This document shows, piece by piece, positions 49,123 through 61,990 of a stretch of 64,000 bases of DNA. The notes under the pieces were generated by a model. It had not been told where the DNA came from, searched no databases, and saw only the letters and a list, made by a program, of their open reading frames with translations. Source of the DNA: Sodiomyces alkalinus F11 (taxonomy: Eukaryota > Ascomycota > Sordariomycetes > Glomerellales > Plectosphaerellaceae); assembly GCF_003711515.1 (NCBI RefSeq), contig NW_021167100.1, positions 1-64,000 on the forward strand. Reading direction: 5' to 3'. The position numbers and the translations under genes were made by a program. Within the stretch, counting starts at the first letter, position 1, and each line of letters starts with the position of its first letter.

Positions 49123-50914
49123 ACTGGATGCTTCCTCATCTCCATCGAGTGGTCAGGTTTCTCTCTGCTACGCTACCTCACCAGAGCTTTGGACCCCTGG
49201 GCTCTCTCCCCAGAGACCCTTATGCATATACCAGACCATCCTTCTATTTTCGGACAAGGGCTTAGGGCCTACAGCGTACTAGTATCAACCTCTGGTCCTT
49301 CGTCCTTCGTCCTGCATCCTTACCTATCATAGTGCCTCACAAAAGAACCCAGACTACCGCAAACCACCGCCCCCAAATTCCCAAAATCAAAATTAAAGTC
49401 ATCCACGCGACCAAGATACCATCCTAACCTTGTGCATTTACCAGTCAGAGCAGGAAGACACCACCCTGTCCCGCCTCTGTCCTCGGCCCGGAATATCGGC
49501 CTTTGGATCCCGCGAACCGGCGCGCGTTTTTCTAGTGTAAATGCTTTTAGATTCGGGCTCTGTACCGATGATCAGCAGGTTGCGATTCACAAAGTCTGAT
49601 GAGACAGACCATCCATCAACGGTCTATTCCCCGGACTCGAGCATCATCACTACGAAGTACGAATAAGAAAAAGCTGACCTGATGTTGAACGCTCATCAGC
49701 CAAGCCAACCTGACCCGGTTCCTCACATCGATCGCCCCCATCACTCCTCATTGACGTCAAACGGGCTAAAAAGCTAAAAAGCCAAGGCAGACAACCCTGC
49801 CTCGGCACGTGAGACCTGGTCTACCGTCGTACGATGGTACAGACAATGGAGTACACTAATCGCGAGTAGCTCCGAATGCAGCCCCATGGGTCAACGTCGG
49901 CCACTCTCCTCTCGTCGCGAGACTGCCTTGCGATGACGATGCGTTGATGGCACACTGCACACGGCACACGTCAAACGAATCATTCTCCCTGCATCCAGGT
50001 CCGCCAGTGTCCACCTCCAGAAATCGCGCAGTCTCCGCGTCTCTTGTCTAAGCCCTCTGTCGGGCCTGTCGTCATCCCCAAGGCAACGGGCGGGGCAGAG
50101 AGCAGTTGACAATGTATTTGTTCTATCGATTCCTCTTGAATACCCAAGCCTAGGTCCCGATCGCGCTGTGTAAGCTAGAGAGAAGAGAAACACCAGAAGG
50201 GGGAATAGAAGATGGAACAAAAGAAGAAGAAGGAAAAGAGAGAGACAGAGACAGAGAGCAAAAGACGCCGTAACAAGAAACATGTACGAATGATAGAGCA
50301 TAAACTCCCCCATTCCAGCCACCAAACAGCTGCATGATAAATATTTGATGTCTGGGGAAGCGTAGACAGGCCCGTGATGCCGCACAAGAAAACCCAAGAC
50401 ACCGCGCTATTGCTATTCCAAGCATACCCCCAACAAGTTGCGAGAGACACAGAAATGTATCCTTTGATGAAACACTCAGCATCGCTGTTCGCCGATGCAC
50501 CGAGAACCACCACACTCTCCTTCTGGCGCTGGACACTGGACGGCAGCAAGGATTTTCGGACGCCAAAACCAACACCGCTTTCTGCCTCCTCGTCTGCCTA
50601 CCTACGGTTAAGATGTACCGGTAGGGGAGGACGGGAGGCAAGAAAGGGGTAACGATACATCAAAAGTAAAAGCATCGCCATCTCCTGTGACCAGTGCCAC
50701 TATCAACTACCACCACCGCCACCGCCACCGCCGAAGGTCAAGTCCACGTTCCAGAGGGAACCCCACACCACGCTCCTCTTGGACTGACGACTCTCAACGC
50801 TAGCCTCGCTCCTCTCACGATGCAGTCGTGCCGGCTGCTGATGCGGCTGCGCGGGGTGCTGCTTACAGGGGTTGCAGAGAGAATAAAAAAAAAGAAAAAA
50901 GAATCAGCGAAACC

Positions 50915-53900
50915 TCAGGGTCCCAACAAGGTGTCCATATCGTTCCGTACCTCGCTGATGCTGCTAGCCGCCGGTTTGGAGGCGGACGAGCCCTCGTCGG
51001 GCGCAGCAGTTGGTTGTCGGGCCGATCCACCACCTAGTTTCTGCGGAGAGCTGGCGTTGGTCATCCCCTCCGTGCCGTCGCCCGGGGGCCCCGTCGTCGT
51101 AATAAGCACAGGGCTGTCCTGTGCCGGCGGGCTCGTCCCCAGCGGCGTCTCCGAAGCCGCCGCCCGGATCGAGTTGGTCTCGCTAGCGACCGCATTGCCC
51201 TTGAGCAGCCCCGCGCCCGAGAACGGCAACGCCTTCTTCGAGTTGGAGCTGCTGCGCCGGCTCTCCAGGCTCTTGGTGAGCACCTTGCTGACGCCCTCGA
51301 TGCTGTGCACGCTCGTGCGCTTGTCCCTCCCCCCCGCGCCGCCGCCGTGCCCGTGCGCGTGCAGGTGCATGTCCGCCCGCGCCTCGACGTTATTAGCCGC
51401 GGTCGTGGACTTGCCCAGCCCGGGCGTCGACGGCGCGCCGGCCTTATCCTCGTGCGCGTCGATCATGTACCACCGCAGGCCGTCCGACAGCTGGAACGGG
51501 TTGTCGTCCTCCTCGCCGTTGGCCGACGACGCCGCGTCCGGGTCGGGCGCCTGCTGCTGCTGCTGCTTATGCAGAGTCTTCGAGAGATCCACCACCCGCT
51601 CTTCGATCCGCGTGATGCGCGCCACCAGCCATTCCCGAGACCGGAGGCGGTGCCCGTCTTGTTCGCGGAGGAAATAGTGCGGGAACCCGACGTTGAAGGC
51701 CGCCCATGCCCCCGACGCCTGGTTACGCGTCGGGAGGAACAGGGCGAGATCTCCTTCCTTGAAATGCTTGTACGCGATCTTCTCGTGCGCCTCCTTCTGC
51801 AGCGTCCGGGCCTTCTCGCGGTACGCCCGCGCATCCCGCTGCAGCTTCCGCGCCAGGTGTTCGACGTCTTTCACGCGCCGATACACCGTCTCCGACACCA
51901 GATCCATGTCGAAGCTGCCCAGCTGGCTCACAAAGGCTTCGTATTTCTCCGTTTCGTCTTCCTCCTCGGTGCTATTCGTCCAGTACAGGAGCTCCAGATC
52001 CGCGCTATCGGCAAGGGCACGGCTGCCCAGAGTGACGGACCGACGAACCGACGATGACTGGTTCGGATCGAACGAATCGTTCCCATGTTGTGTCTGGCTC
52101 ATGGAACCCCGCTCCGATCGAGGGACCTTCTGAATCGTCATGGAGGAGCCCTCGCGAGAAATTGCAAATCCGAGACGCTCCAGCAGCCGGCACAAACGGT
52201 CATTCTGTGCATAGAGCCGCTGTGTCAGGTCTTTCGCCCGTTCGGTGCGGGCGTCCAAGCGACCCGTCAGATCCGTCACTCTCCCTTGTGACTTGTGCAG
52301 CTTCTCGTTGGAGAGCCGGAGTTCCTCCGAGAGGCTGCCGACCTGAGATTGCTTCAACGCCAGTTCCTCACTCATCGCCGTCACTCGTCGCTCCTCTTCG
52401 TCGAGGCGCTTCCGCATGCTCTCCGAGCCCGTCTCCCCGTCGGAAAGCCGAGCCCGCAGCTGACTCAACTGGCTCCGACCGTCCTCTCTGTCCTTCTCCA
52501 GGGCGGCAACCCTGGCCTTCTCTTCCGAAAGGCTCTCGCGAAGTCGCCGAGCAGAATCCTCCTCGGCCGTCAGACGTTCCTGCGTCTCTGCCAACTCCGA
52601 CTTCAGGGACTGGACATGCTCCTGTGACCGGTCATAGTCCGACTTCAGTGCCGACATGTCGTTCTCCGTGATTCTCAGCCTGGAGACAACCTCGGCAGCA
52701 CGAGAGGCGAGGACGTCGATCAAGTCAGCAGCATCAGCGGGCGCATCGGTACCGTCGTCCGAACACAGCTGGTCATGAAGGTCCCGAAGCGCTCCGAGCT
52801 GGGTCTTGCTGGCATCCTGTGCGGCAAGAAGATCGCTCGAGAGAGCCTTGTTCTCTTCCGTGATGGTTTCCACGCTCCTCTCAAGAGCCCCGTTGCGCTC
52901 GCGCTGTAGTCGCATCTCGTTCCGAAGGAACTCGACCTGTCCCTGTGACTTGAGCGTCTCGTCCTGCTTCTCCTTGCGGAGCCTGTGAATCTCATGCTCC
53001 AGAGCCGCCACCCTCTGGTCGTAAGTGGCCTTTTCGTGCTCCCTCGATTCGCCTAGGTGCTCCATCTCATCTTCGTTGTCTTCGATGCGGGCCTTGAGGA
53101 GCTTGATCTCCGCTTCAAGGGATTTGCGCTCCTCCGTGAATTCCCGCTTCAAGGCTTCCATGTTGCCGAGGAGGTCCTTCTTGGTAGAATTGACCTCCTC
53201 CATCCGGCCCTTCATGTCGTCGTGCTGCGTGGTACGAGCGCCGAGCTCTTTCTCGAGGGCTGCCGAGCGTTCCTTCTCCGCGCCCAGTTCGTTTTCGAGC
53301 TGCCGTATCCTTTGCTGATGAAACTCGATCCCGGTCGAAGAGAAGCGGCGGTCGTCCGAGTTCGCCACCGTAGGCGACTGGAGCGAGTACGTCGAATCAT
53401 TCCGCTCGTGGCCAAACAGTGATCCCAGGCTGGGGCGGCTGGTCTGGCTCCTATGAAGTAGATCCTCCAGCCTGCGAACCCGGCTCTCGGCCGTCTTTAC
53501 TTTGTTCTCGAGCTTGGATTTGTCATCTTGCAGACTTCGGAGAAGTTCATCGTCGCCGCGAATCATGAGGCCGCTGCGTCCCAGGGCCGCCTCGTGTATG
53601 CTGCCGTTCTTGAAAGCCTTGAGGCGCTTTGATTGTTGTTTCGTCGGGCCCTTTAGCTCTTGCGCCAGTTTGGACACCTCCTCGACGATGGCGGCCTCGG
53701 CGGCCTTCTGTCGGAGATGGTCCAAGAACTCCTCCAGGTCGACCTTGCTCATGTTTGGCCACTCCTCTTCTTCGCCAAGGAGGTTGACCTCCAACCCCAG
53801 GATGCTCGTGCCCGACTCTTCGGGACCGTATGTGCTGCCGACCATCTTGTGCCATCTTCTTCGCCTCTTGGCCTCCTCGTCCTGGAAGAGCGCCATCTCG

Positions 53901-55323
53901 TTGGCCAGTGTGGACGAATCGGTCTTGATCTTCTCGGCCCACTCTCTTCGGCGTATCGCTTCCGAGACGAACGAGGCGTACATGTACGGCAGCTGATGGA
54001 TCAGGCGCAGATAATCAAACGTGGCCATGTCCTCCTCAGACTGGTTCAAGATGTTCATCTGGCTCTTGACGTTGCTGTGCAGGGATGTGATGCCGGTGAT
54101 GCTGCGCATGCACCGCACGCTATCGGCCGCTATGGCGTTCCGAGCTTCGGTTGCGTAGTGTACCATGTCGTCCATCTCCTGGGCGCGCCGCTTCAGGGTC
54201 GGAAGCAGGCGCTCCGTCTGGTTTTGGGCCGCCTTGGACGCCTGGGAGAGATCACGCTGCCTGTTGGTGTACTCCTGCACCATCTGGGCATCCGTATGGA
54301 TCTTCTTCGCTACGGCTTCGATGTCTTGGAGGAGCTGGTCGGCTTCGCCGCTATGTGTCAGGGCGGAGCGGCTCACAAGACCGTCGAATTCGGAAATAAG
54401 CTGTTCCAGACCACGATACATCGTGTTCGCCGCCTTGTCCAGGCTCTGGACCTTTTCGCCGAATTTCCTTTCCGACGTCGCCGCGAGCGACCCGGCTTTC
54501 TTGGCCGTGTCCAGCTCAAGGAGGTCGTCCAAAGTCGCCTGCTTCCTCTTGATATCCTTCCCTGTCATGAACTTGACCATCGCGGCTGAGATCGGCACAG
54601 ACCGGGCGACGGAGAGGCACTTCTCCCAATTGGCCGCCAGCCGTACATGCTCTTCCAGAGCGGGCGCGGCCCACTTCTTCAACTCGGCGTACTTCGGCTC
54701 GATCTGTTTCACGCTATGTTCCAGATTCACGACAGCTGCATCGAGGCACTTGATCATGACGTCCATTTCGCCATATCGTTCTCGGGCAGCGGTTGCGAGT
54801 CGCGCACAGTCGTCCGCAATGCCCAAGGCCCATGCCCTACGTTCGAGACAGAGCTTCTGCCATGACGACATATCATGGGTATCATCGATGTAGTCCGGCG
54901 CCTTGGGAACAGCATATCGTTTGGGGTTCGGCAACTCGGGGACGGAGGGTGTCTTGGGATCGGAGGGGTCTGCTTGTGTTAGATTTCGGTCGTAGATGTA
55001 TATCTCGGCCTAGAGTGTGATAAGAGAAAACATCGTCAGAAATGTTCTCCCGTCGTCGTGGTTCAGCGAGGCCTGTTACCTCTTCGCGTATCGTCTGTAA
55101 TTTGACGCCCTTTCCGTGGGGAGTAAGGGCTACGAGATGTGGTAACGGGATCGATGTTTGCTTGGAGACCGAAGCCTTGAACTCGTCAATGCTGCAGCAT
55201 TGTTAGTTGGTCATTTTAGCATAGCATATAGCGTGAGGGGCATGTGCTGGCGTACGAAGAGAACCGGGTGGTGTCGACCTGCAGGCGCTGGCCCGTGTGG
55301 GCGATCAACACCTGAGTCGCCAT
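50915..55323 (-). CDS. ATG11: Autophagy-related protein 11 (Atg11)
   Basis: A scaffold for selective autophagy that links cargo receptors to the phagophore assembly site and Atg1. Exons on the - strand are 55256-55323, 55080-55191 and 50915-55009, encoding 1424 residues. The start MATQVLIAHTGQRLQVDTTRFSS gives the ubiquitin-like N-terminal segment of fungal Atg11. SWQKLCLERRAWALGIADDCARL, KCLDAAVVNLEHSVKQIEPKYAELKKWA and YMYASFVSEAIRRREW are typical of the N-terminal half. Residues of about 500-1050 form long heptad-rich coiled coil dense in Glu, Leu, Lys and Arg. The C-terminal Atg11 domain is recognised by IAYKHFKEGDLALFLPTRN, WAAFNVGFPHYFL and EWLVARITRIEERVVDLSKTL. A Ser/Thr/Gly-rich disordered tail of about 200 residues follows. 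It shares a 0.7 kb spacer with the divergent CENP-H gene. Confidence 0.93.
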
Positions 55324-56051
55324 CCCAAGACATTTCCCGGCAACAAACTCGGTATCCGGTATAGGGTAGAGGTTGACTGGCCCGTCGGTCTTCTTGGACC
55401 ACGCAATTCCCTTCCACCTTTTATTTTATCAAAGGCCACCCGGGGGGGATTTCGCTTCTGAGCTCCCAGGTAAGTAAGACGAGCGAGCACAACACGGATG
55501 CTTCGGTGCTGCTGTAATGGTAATGGGAAACAATGCTATTTGTTTCCACTCTCACTCAGCAGATCGTCTGGAAGGACAGAGCAGAAACTACTCCGTAGAA
55601 GGATTCGGGAAATGATGTTGGAGGTTGAGGCGCTCGAGGCTTTCGTCTTGACAACGCAGTGACCATTCTGTGGCTGGCTGTCGCACGAGGCGTCCAATCC
55701 GATGGTCTTTGTCCAGCCTGGCCTTGAGGACCCTAAGGTACAACGTAACTACTGATGACCCCAGCCAATGTGACTGTGAACATCCCGCGTGACCCCGAGT
55801 AGGTACTTCGTAATTACTGGACGATCCAATACAAGCCACATGTGGCTTGACACTCCCAGCCTCCCAGCATCACTAGGTACCTTAGCCATCTTCGTACTAT
55901 GTACCGTACCTATCAGCCATCGCGAACTGGGAGAATGAAGCCGGAACGACGCGTTTTCGGGAAGAGTACCTTAATCATAGCAGTTACTATTTTTGAAGCC
56001 TTCTTGTTGTCACTAGGTATCATTTGATATCTAACATGTAAATATATCTCG
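55324..56051. promoter_or_regulatory. Divergent promoter spacer between ATG11 and CENP-H genes
   Basis: 728 bp separate the two start codons, which point away from each other. The spacer includes a C/G homopolymer patch at 55440-55450 and palindromic GGTACC/TACTTCGTA-type motifs near 55805 and 55876. No ORF with known homology is present. Shared control is an inference from geometry only. Confidence 0.5.
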
Positions 56052-56973
56052 ATGGACCATTCAACAGTAGCCGAAACCAGTGTGTCGGCAGGGAAACCAG
56101 CCCCCCTAACACTCTCCCGGGATGAGGAGCGTATCCTCGAAGCGTACGATCACCTACGCCAACTAGAAATCCGGATCGCCCTGCTGAAAGCACAGCAGAA
56201 ATGGGTGCCAAGTGAGCAATCTGAAGGGCGTTACTCATACTTCCGGGACGTTTTAAACTGACGCGGTTGGATACGAATTAGATCCGTCTATACCAGACAC
56301 GGAGGAAACCCTTACAACAGCGAAAGAAGAGGCATCCAAAGCCAGGGCGTCATGGCTCCTCCGGAACAACACGACGGATAGTGTCATGATGGCCAACCCA
56401 ATACTCAAAGCAGTGCACAATAGCACACAAATCACGCCAATAGAAAGGTACGTTTGTCTGCACATCTTGGCTTGCCTTCACTACCAGCCCTCCTCTGGCC
56501 TGCCGAGAAAGCCAGAGAGAAAAGGAAAAGGAAGAGGAAGAGGAAAGGGAAGGGAGACGACGCATTTAACAATCCTTATCACCAGCGACCTCCTCCCTCA
56601 CATCCGCGACCGCGACGCCGCATCTTCAACCTTCGCCAAAAATTCCGCCGAGCTCCGCAACACCCTCGACGCCCTCACGACCACCGAAAGTCACACCCTG
56701 CGCGCCAGCCGCCGCAACGTTGAACTAGCCAAAGACCTTTTCGAGCTTGCCGAAGAAGCGGAACGGCGCAAAAAGGGCGACGCGGGTGACGACCCGGAGC
56801 TACAGAGCCGGCTCGAGACGCTCCGTGCCGCGGTCAAGGAGAGCCGGCAGAAGTGGAGGGTGATGAAGGGAACCGCGAGCGCTGTGGTCGTCGGTAGCGG
56901 CGTGGACTGGGTGCGGGATGAGGCACTGAGGCAGATAGTACTAGATCCAGAAAACGACAATGAGGATCTATAA
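56052..56973 (+). CDS. Centromere protein H (CENP-H / Fta3-type kinetochore subunit)
   Basis: A component of the inner kinetochore (CCAN). Exons 56052-56211, 56282-56447 and 56586-56973 give 237 residues. The first half has LSRDEERILEAYDHLRQLEIRIALLKAQQ and the middle ETLTTAKEEASKARASWLLRNN. The last third is a predicted coiled coil (SRRNVELAKDLFELAEEAERR, LETLRAAVKESRQKWRVMKG) ending in ASAVVVGSGVDWVRDEALRQIVLDPE, a segment I associate with the C-terminus of fungal CENP-H proteins. The assignment rests mainly on that C-terminus and the coiled-coil layout, so it is less firm than the enzymes nearby. Confidence 0.7.
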
Positions 56974-58846
56974 AGTGGGAGTGAGTCACATTATGAGCGC
57001 AAAGGATGGTCAAGTCCTCACTTCAAGTGTGGAATGTGCCCATTCGAGCCCAAACTTGGTCTCGGTAGGGACTTGAAATCTCTTATTGGTATCGTCAGTT
57101 AGTTGGCTTTTTCCAGTCCCTCCTACTTTCCGAGACTTGGAGCCATTGCATAGACTGGAAGTCACCCCGTCCGAGAGAACCAGACAGACCCTTCCTGACG
57201 ACCCGACTTGAGAAAATCGGATCTTCGAAGCTCGCGATTGCGAGATGCTGCACGGATCATTATGACTAATAACACGTGATCCTTGAGTTATCGCGTTGGT
57301 GGTCTGATTGCGAGACGAATCAAAGCCATGCAATCAATCCTCGAGACAGTAGGCCAAGAGGCCAAAAAGCTTCTTACACATGCCAAATCGCTTTCTCTAC
57401 GGGTAGCAACCCATGTCTGAAATTGTTGGTTGACTTCGCTGGTCATATAAAACGTATAAACGACGGCGTAATGTTAACCGCACCATACAAACGTTGCTGT
57501 AACCATGGTAATACAAGTACAAAGTACGTACGAACGTACGAGGTACCTTAGTATATCGAAAAGATACCAGTATTGAGTGGAAGAGGGAGGCACATCAACA
57601 CGAGCAAAGGTGGGAGGGCCAAACCTCCCCCAAAATTCAGGTGGTCCCCATCACCAGGTGCACAGTAAGAAGAATTACGGTGTACCTCGAAAACAAAACC
57701 GACGTGGGGCAACTGAGGCAAGGGGACAGTTTGGGTCTCACTATTCAGCACTGTCTTAGCAACCAGGCTGATTGGGTGTCTTGTTGTATTGATGGCCAAA
57801 AAAAAAAGCGAGAGGCGGACCAGTAAAAGGGAGGGTACGGCGTATATGCGAACGCAAAAGGTGGCAGCGCCTCAGAGTAAAGAGGAAACAATGAAGGACG
57901 AGTTTAGGAGCAGGCTAAAAACAGACACAGTAAAAAGAAGATAATGAAACTAAGATGGAAAAAAATATGAAGAAAAAAAAAAGAATAGGTACCTAGGCTA
58001 GACATATATACGTACGGTACCTGTCTTCTGGCCTTACATTCCCCGTGCTGGGATAAAGACCTGGGTTTTGTTTGTGGAAGTTTTCGCACTTATTCTGGCA
58101 AGGTACTCTATATTCTGTATATAGACCGAGGTCGAACCAGCGTTTGGATGGTGCAATGCGCAGGTCCGTCAAGTCTGGGGCGCCCTCGACGTCCACATTC
58201 ACCAAGTCAGTGGTACATAGCCTTCTTTCATTATCCGGTGTGCAAAATTCGCTAACAATGTACAGAGTACTTTCTATATAATAAAAGTGCTCACCTGCAG
58301 CCGTCACAGGAAGCAACAACCACCAAGTAGGAATTCGCACCCGGAGATCAGGAAGTATTCTGTCTAGCATTTCTCACTTATTAGGATAAAAGAGGGCGAT
58401 TATATCCGTCATCAAGCGAACAATACCCAACTTTATAATAACCCGGCTTCCTAGAGGATAATATTCTAGCCGATAAACTATACTCCGTATATCAACGTCA
58501 CTACGGCAAGTAAAAGGATCTATAAGATACCGCCCTAGTATATACGGAGCACCTAAAATAAGAGTCTTAGTACCTACCTATACATTCCGTGTATACGAGT
58601 GAGGAGGAGATTGGAGAGAATGGAAGTACACTGTACGATGTAAATTGCATATACACAAAGTCAGCAGTCCTCCGATTCTGGGACTGTAAGGAAATGCATC
58701 CGAAATTTTACGAGAATACCTGGTACTTCGCGCAAAGTACCAGTACATAGTAGCTTTGTATGATGATACATGGGTGTCATACGTGGATAAGGTACCCAAA
58801 CGAGTTAGGCGTACGTTATTAGTAGACTTTCAGCTAAATCCACTCT

Positions 58847-58873
58847 GCACACACACACACACACACACACACT
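58847..58873. repeat. (CA)n microsatellite
   Basis: About 13 CA units, intergenic. Confidence 0.9.
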
Positions 58874-60988
58874 GTTGCGGGACAAGGCCCTCTTTGGAGG
58901 CGAGTTGACCCCCATGTCTATTGTACCTTCACTACTCGTATGTCGTCGCTGGATGTTTGTCCCGAATCCAGTCACTCGACCTGTCGAAGGGTACGGACAA
59001 GGTGGAGACATATTCTTGCCGGGGTACAAAACCGTAAACACCAAGCACACGCACTCCACGCTGTGACTATTGCAGAGTTATGTAAATACTTCGTGAAAGC
59101 AGGTCTTGCTATCTGTGACGTTGTACTATGTATTCGTACGGAGTACCTTATGTCAATATGAGTGACGCTTATGATAGGACAGCCACTCGGGGAGGTTCGA
59201 CCGTTTGACATAACGAGCCCCCCCCCCCCGGGGCTCGAAGCGCGTTTTTGGCGAGGGATCCGTCCGTAGGTCTTCGAGGTGCCTACTCCCTATTGGTGAC
59301 GCTATATATTGCAAGAGCGAGGCCAGAATGTAGGTCGGATCTACGAAGCACACACTTTGTCGTAGGTTAAATGGAGATAGTCACGTGTAGCCGGTGTGCT
59401 TGTATGTATACGGTACGGAGTTACACACCTCTATATGGCTTAATACCTAAGGTAGGTTAGCGGGTATACATTATAATTGTCGTAGGAGGAGTATGTTTGT
59501 TGGTGGGTGGATACACGCTGATGCAACACGCAAGGAATGCTACGGTGACGTATTAAATTAAGCTGACACTGTGTCTGTATGATTAGGGGCGAGACTAACT
59601 CGGAACACGGAACAACGCGTACGAAGTACTATGTACCTTAACCTAGAAGGGCCACTTCCCGGTGTCCTGCAATTCCGCAATTCTAGCGACCAGTCATTAC
59701 CTCTCCGGGCAATACAATAGGAATCGGTGCTTATTAGTGCCACCCTCTCTAATAACTGTCGAGGTCGACGACCTTAGTACCTTAGACGCTTTATAGTGGC
59801 ATTATGGAAGGGAAAAGATGGAAGTCAGCTCCATGACACTAGCATACTTAGTTGCTGTGCAATGAAACAAGCAAAATGAGGATTCCTAATGTGCATAGCG
59901 TTATATTAGGCTAATACTGAAGCAATAATGTCAAGATAAGATGTGGAAGAAGGTGGACGATATATTTAGGTTGGTAGTGGTGATGACTGTTGACTGTTGT
60001 TACCGTTGATTCTGCGGTTGGAAGTACTAGGACGGGGTACAAATACAGCAGAGGTACTCCGTACCGGATACTACTACATTCGCGCTTTAGTGCTACCTAC
60101 CTTAGGTACTAGAAAGTAATAAACTGCTGGACCTCTTTGTGGTGGGGAGCCCACCTGGGTCAATAACATTACTGGTATGGGCAGTACTTGTATGCAAATA
60201 ACTAGTACCTCAACTGCTCACAGTACACCACTCCTCCCAGAGGTACTTGAGGTATCTACCTTAGGTATTCGTACACAGCTCGTAGTACTCTACCTAGTGG
60301 GGAGGTAGGGACAATAACAAATGGGGAGGGGGAGGGAAAGAAGGCAGGCCCGGACTATGGCTAGTACGAATACAGTATTAGGAGTGGAAGTAGGGGGAGG
60401 GGAAGGAGGAAAGGCAAAGGAGGGAAGGGACGCGTGCGTACCCCCTTTACCTTGCCTGTTGTTGCCGCCCAGCTTGTTGTAGCTGGATCACCCCCAAGCC
60501 CCCGCCTAGTAAAAACGCAGGCACCTCGCCTCCCCCCTCTCTCACTCTCTTCTCTGCTCTCTCTCTCTCCCACCAAAAATCCTCATGCAAATCCCAACCG
60601 CCATACAAATCCACGCCTACATTTTGTGAGTACTTCCACCTCCGCTGCGATCCACCGCAAAAACAAAGTCACCTTCACCACATTCTGCGACCACCACCCT
60701 TTTTTTCTTTTTTTCCGTTTTCCTCGCTTTGGCTGTTGTCGCCTCGCAACAGTGAAAAGTCAGTTACCGTGCACTCATCGCCCTGTCACTTCAATCCATG
60801 CCCGCCCGTGTTTGGCTCCGTGGCGACTATTTTGGACTTCACCAGCCATCCTCGCTATTGTCTCTTCGAATCCCAGCACCAGCAGCATCGCGCATCTTTT
60901 CTCCAGAGCTCCAAAGCTAACAAGAGCTTGACGCGTCCAGATTCGCACCACACCACATCTTTTTTCTACCCTCAAAAACCTCATAAAG

Positions 60989-61367
60989 GTATGTAGCAAC
61001 ATTTGCGATGTTTTATTTCGAGCTTCAAACACGCTTTGCGACGCGTTGTCGTCCGCAATTGTGTTCGCGATGGGGCGTGACTCGCCTATAACACGCTGGA
61101 ACTGGGGACGATGCGCTTTATGCGCCGCCGTCCGATGCAAGCTGGCTACGCACGCAGTTTTCCAAAGACGACACTAGGGGATCTCACCACTGCTCTTCTC
61201 AAGCTCAAGCGCCACGGCACAGTTCAATCGGCCAATGTCCCTTGCACACACAGACACACCGACACACACACACACACACACACACTTGCCCCATGGCACC
61301 TACGCGATCACCTTCAATTGCGTATTGCACTCTTATAGAGCCGTTCGCTGACACTCCGTCTGATTAG
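60989..61367 (+). other. Probable 5' UTR intron of the NHP6 gene
   Basis: A consensus donor (aaag/gtatgt) at 60989 and an acceptor (tgattag) ending at 61367 flank 379 bases just upstream of the NHP6 start at 61378. The removed stretch contains a (CA)n run at about 61261-61284. Removing it would leave a compact leader joined to caccgccaagATG. Confidence 0.55.
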
Positions 61368-61377
61368 CACCGCCAAG

Positions 61378-61990
61378 ATGCCCAAGGCTGCGACCAAGCG
61401 AGGCACCGTTCAGAAGAAGCGGGCCAAGAAGGGTGAGTCGCCATCTTCCCCGCATCCCCGGGTTACAACGCCGTGAATTGCTCAATCCATAACCCATGGC
61501 GAGCTGGCGTGGACGACCTCTTGTTTTTTTTGCGCGTCCACTGGCCGGTATAAGACGCTCTTAAGCTAACGAAGTATCCTACCAGACCCCAATGCCCCCA
61601 AGCGTGGTCTGTCCGCATATATGTTCTTCGCCAACGAGCAGCGTGAGAACGTACGCGAGGAGAACCCCGGCATCAGCTTTGGTATGTCGCCTCTGCCCCT
61701 GTCTTTCTCCATCCGCGCCTGTTTTTTCCGAGGAGTCTGGCACATCAAGTCGAAGCTAACCAACCTCCCTCTCCAGGCCAAGTTGGCAAGCTACTCGGTG
61801 AGAGATGGAAGGCCCTGAACGAGAAGCAGAGGGCTCCGTACGAAGCCAAGGCGGCTGCCGACAAGAAGCGCTACGAAGATGAGAAGCAGGCATACAACGT
61901 AAGCCCGTTCCCATCCGACCGACCTTATGGTCCGATGCTGAAGCTAATATACTAGTCGTGAAGGCCGAGGCCGAAGAGGAGTCCTCGTAG
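61378..61990 (+). CDS. NHP6: Non-histone chromosomal protein, single HMG box (Nhp6 type)
   Basis: An abundant DNA-bending protein that partners FACT and remodels chromatin. Exons 61378-61432, 61586-61681, 61777-61898 and 61964-61990 give 99 residues, the normal Nhp6 size. A basic N-terminus ([17 protein letters not shown]) precedes one HMG box: [68 protein letters not shown]. The tail AEAEEESS is acidic. The last intron must end at an unusual gtgaag acceptor, because the earlier tag would lead at once to a stop. Confidence 0.95.

Larger units (their letters stand above)
45517..50914. other. Intergenic, 5.4 kb without a supported gene
   Basis: The left part holds the promoter and leader of the symporter (CT/GA-rich around 45590-45660). 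There is a MITE copy at 48121-48246, an acaacgtac triplet repeat at about 46685-46710, a CAGA microsatellite at 49096-49122 and several GGTACC/CCTAAGG palindromes at 47995-48020 and 48480-48505. A possible C-terminal exon on the - strand at 46779-47030 (ending in IKNIQKRRAC) has a good acceptor but no recognisable upstream exons. Confidence 0.5.
56974..61377. other. Intergenic, with NHP6 5' leader at right
   Basis: 4.4 kb with no supported protein gene. Positions 57900-58560 and 59400-60300 are AT-rich and palindrome-rich. The right end (60430-60990) is strongly C/T-rich, fitting a fungal promoter and 5' leader. A 165-codon ORF there has low-complexity Ser/Pro composition and is probably leader sequence. 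Confidence 0.5.

Noticed and set aside
60434..60931. 165-codon + strand ORF upstream of NHP6
   Set aside because: Low-complexity Ser/Pro/Thr composition in a CT-rich leader region; best explained as the NHP6 promoter and 5' UTR.
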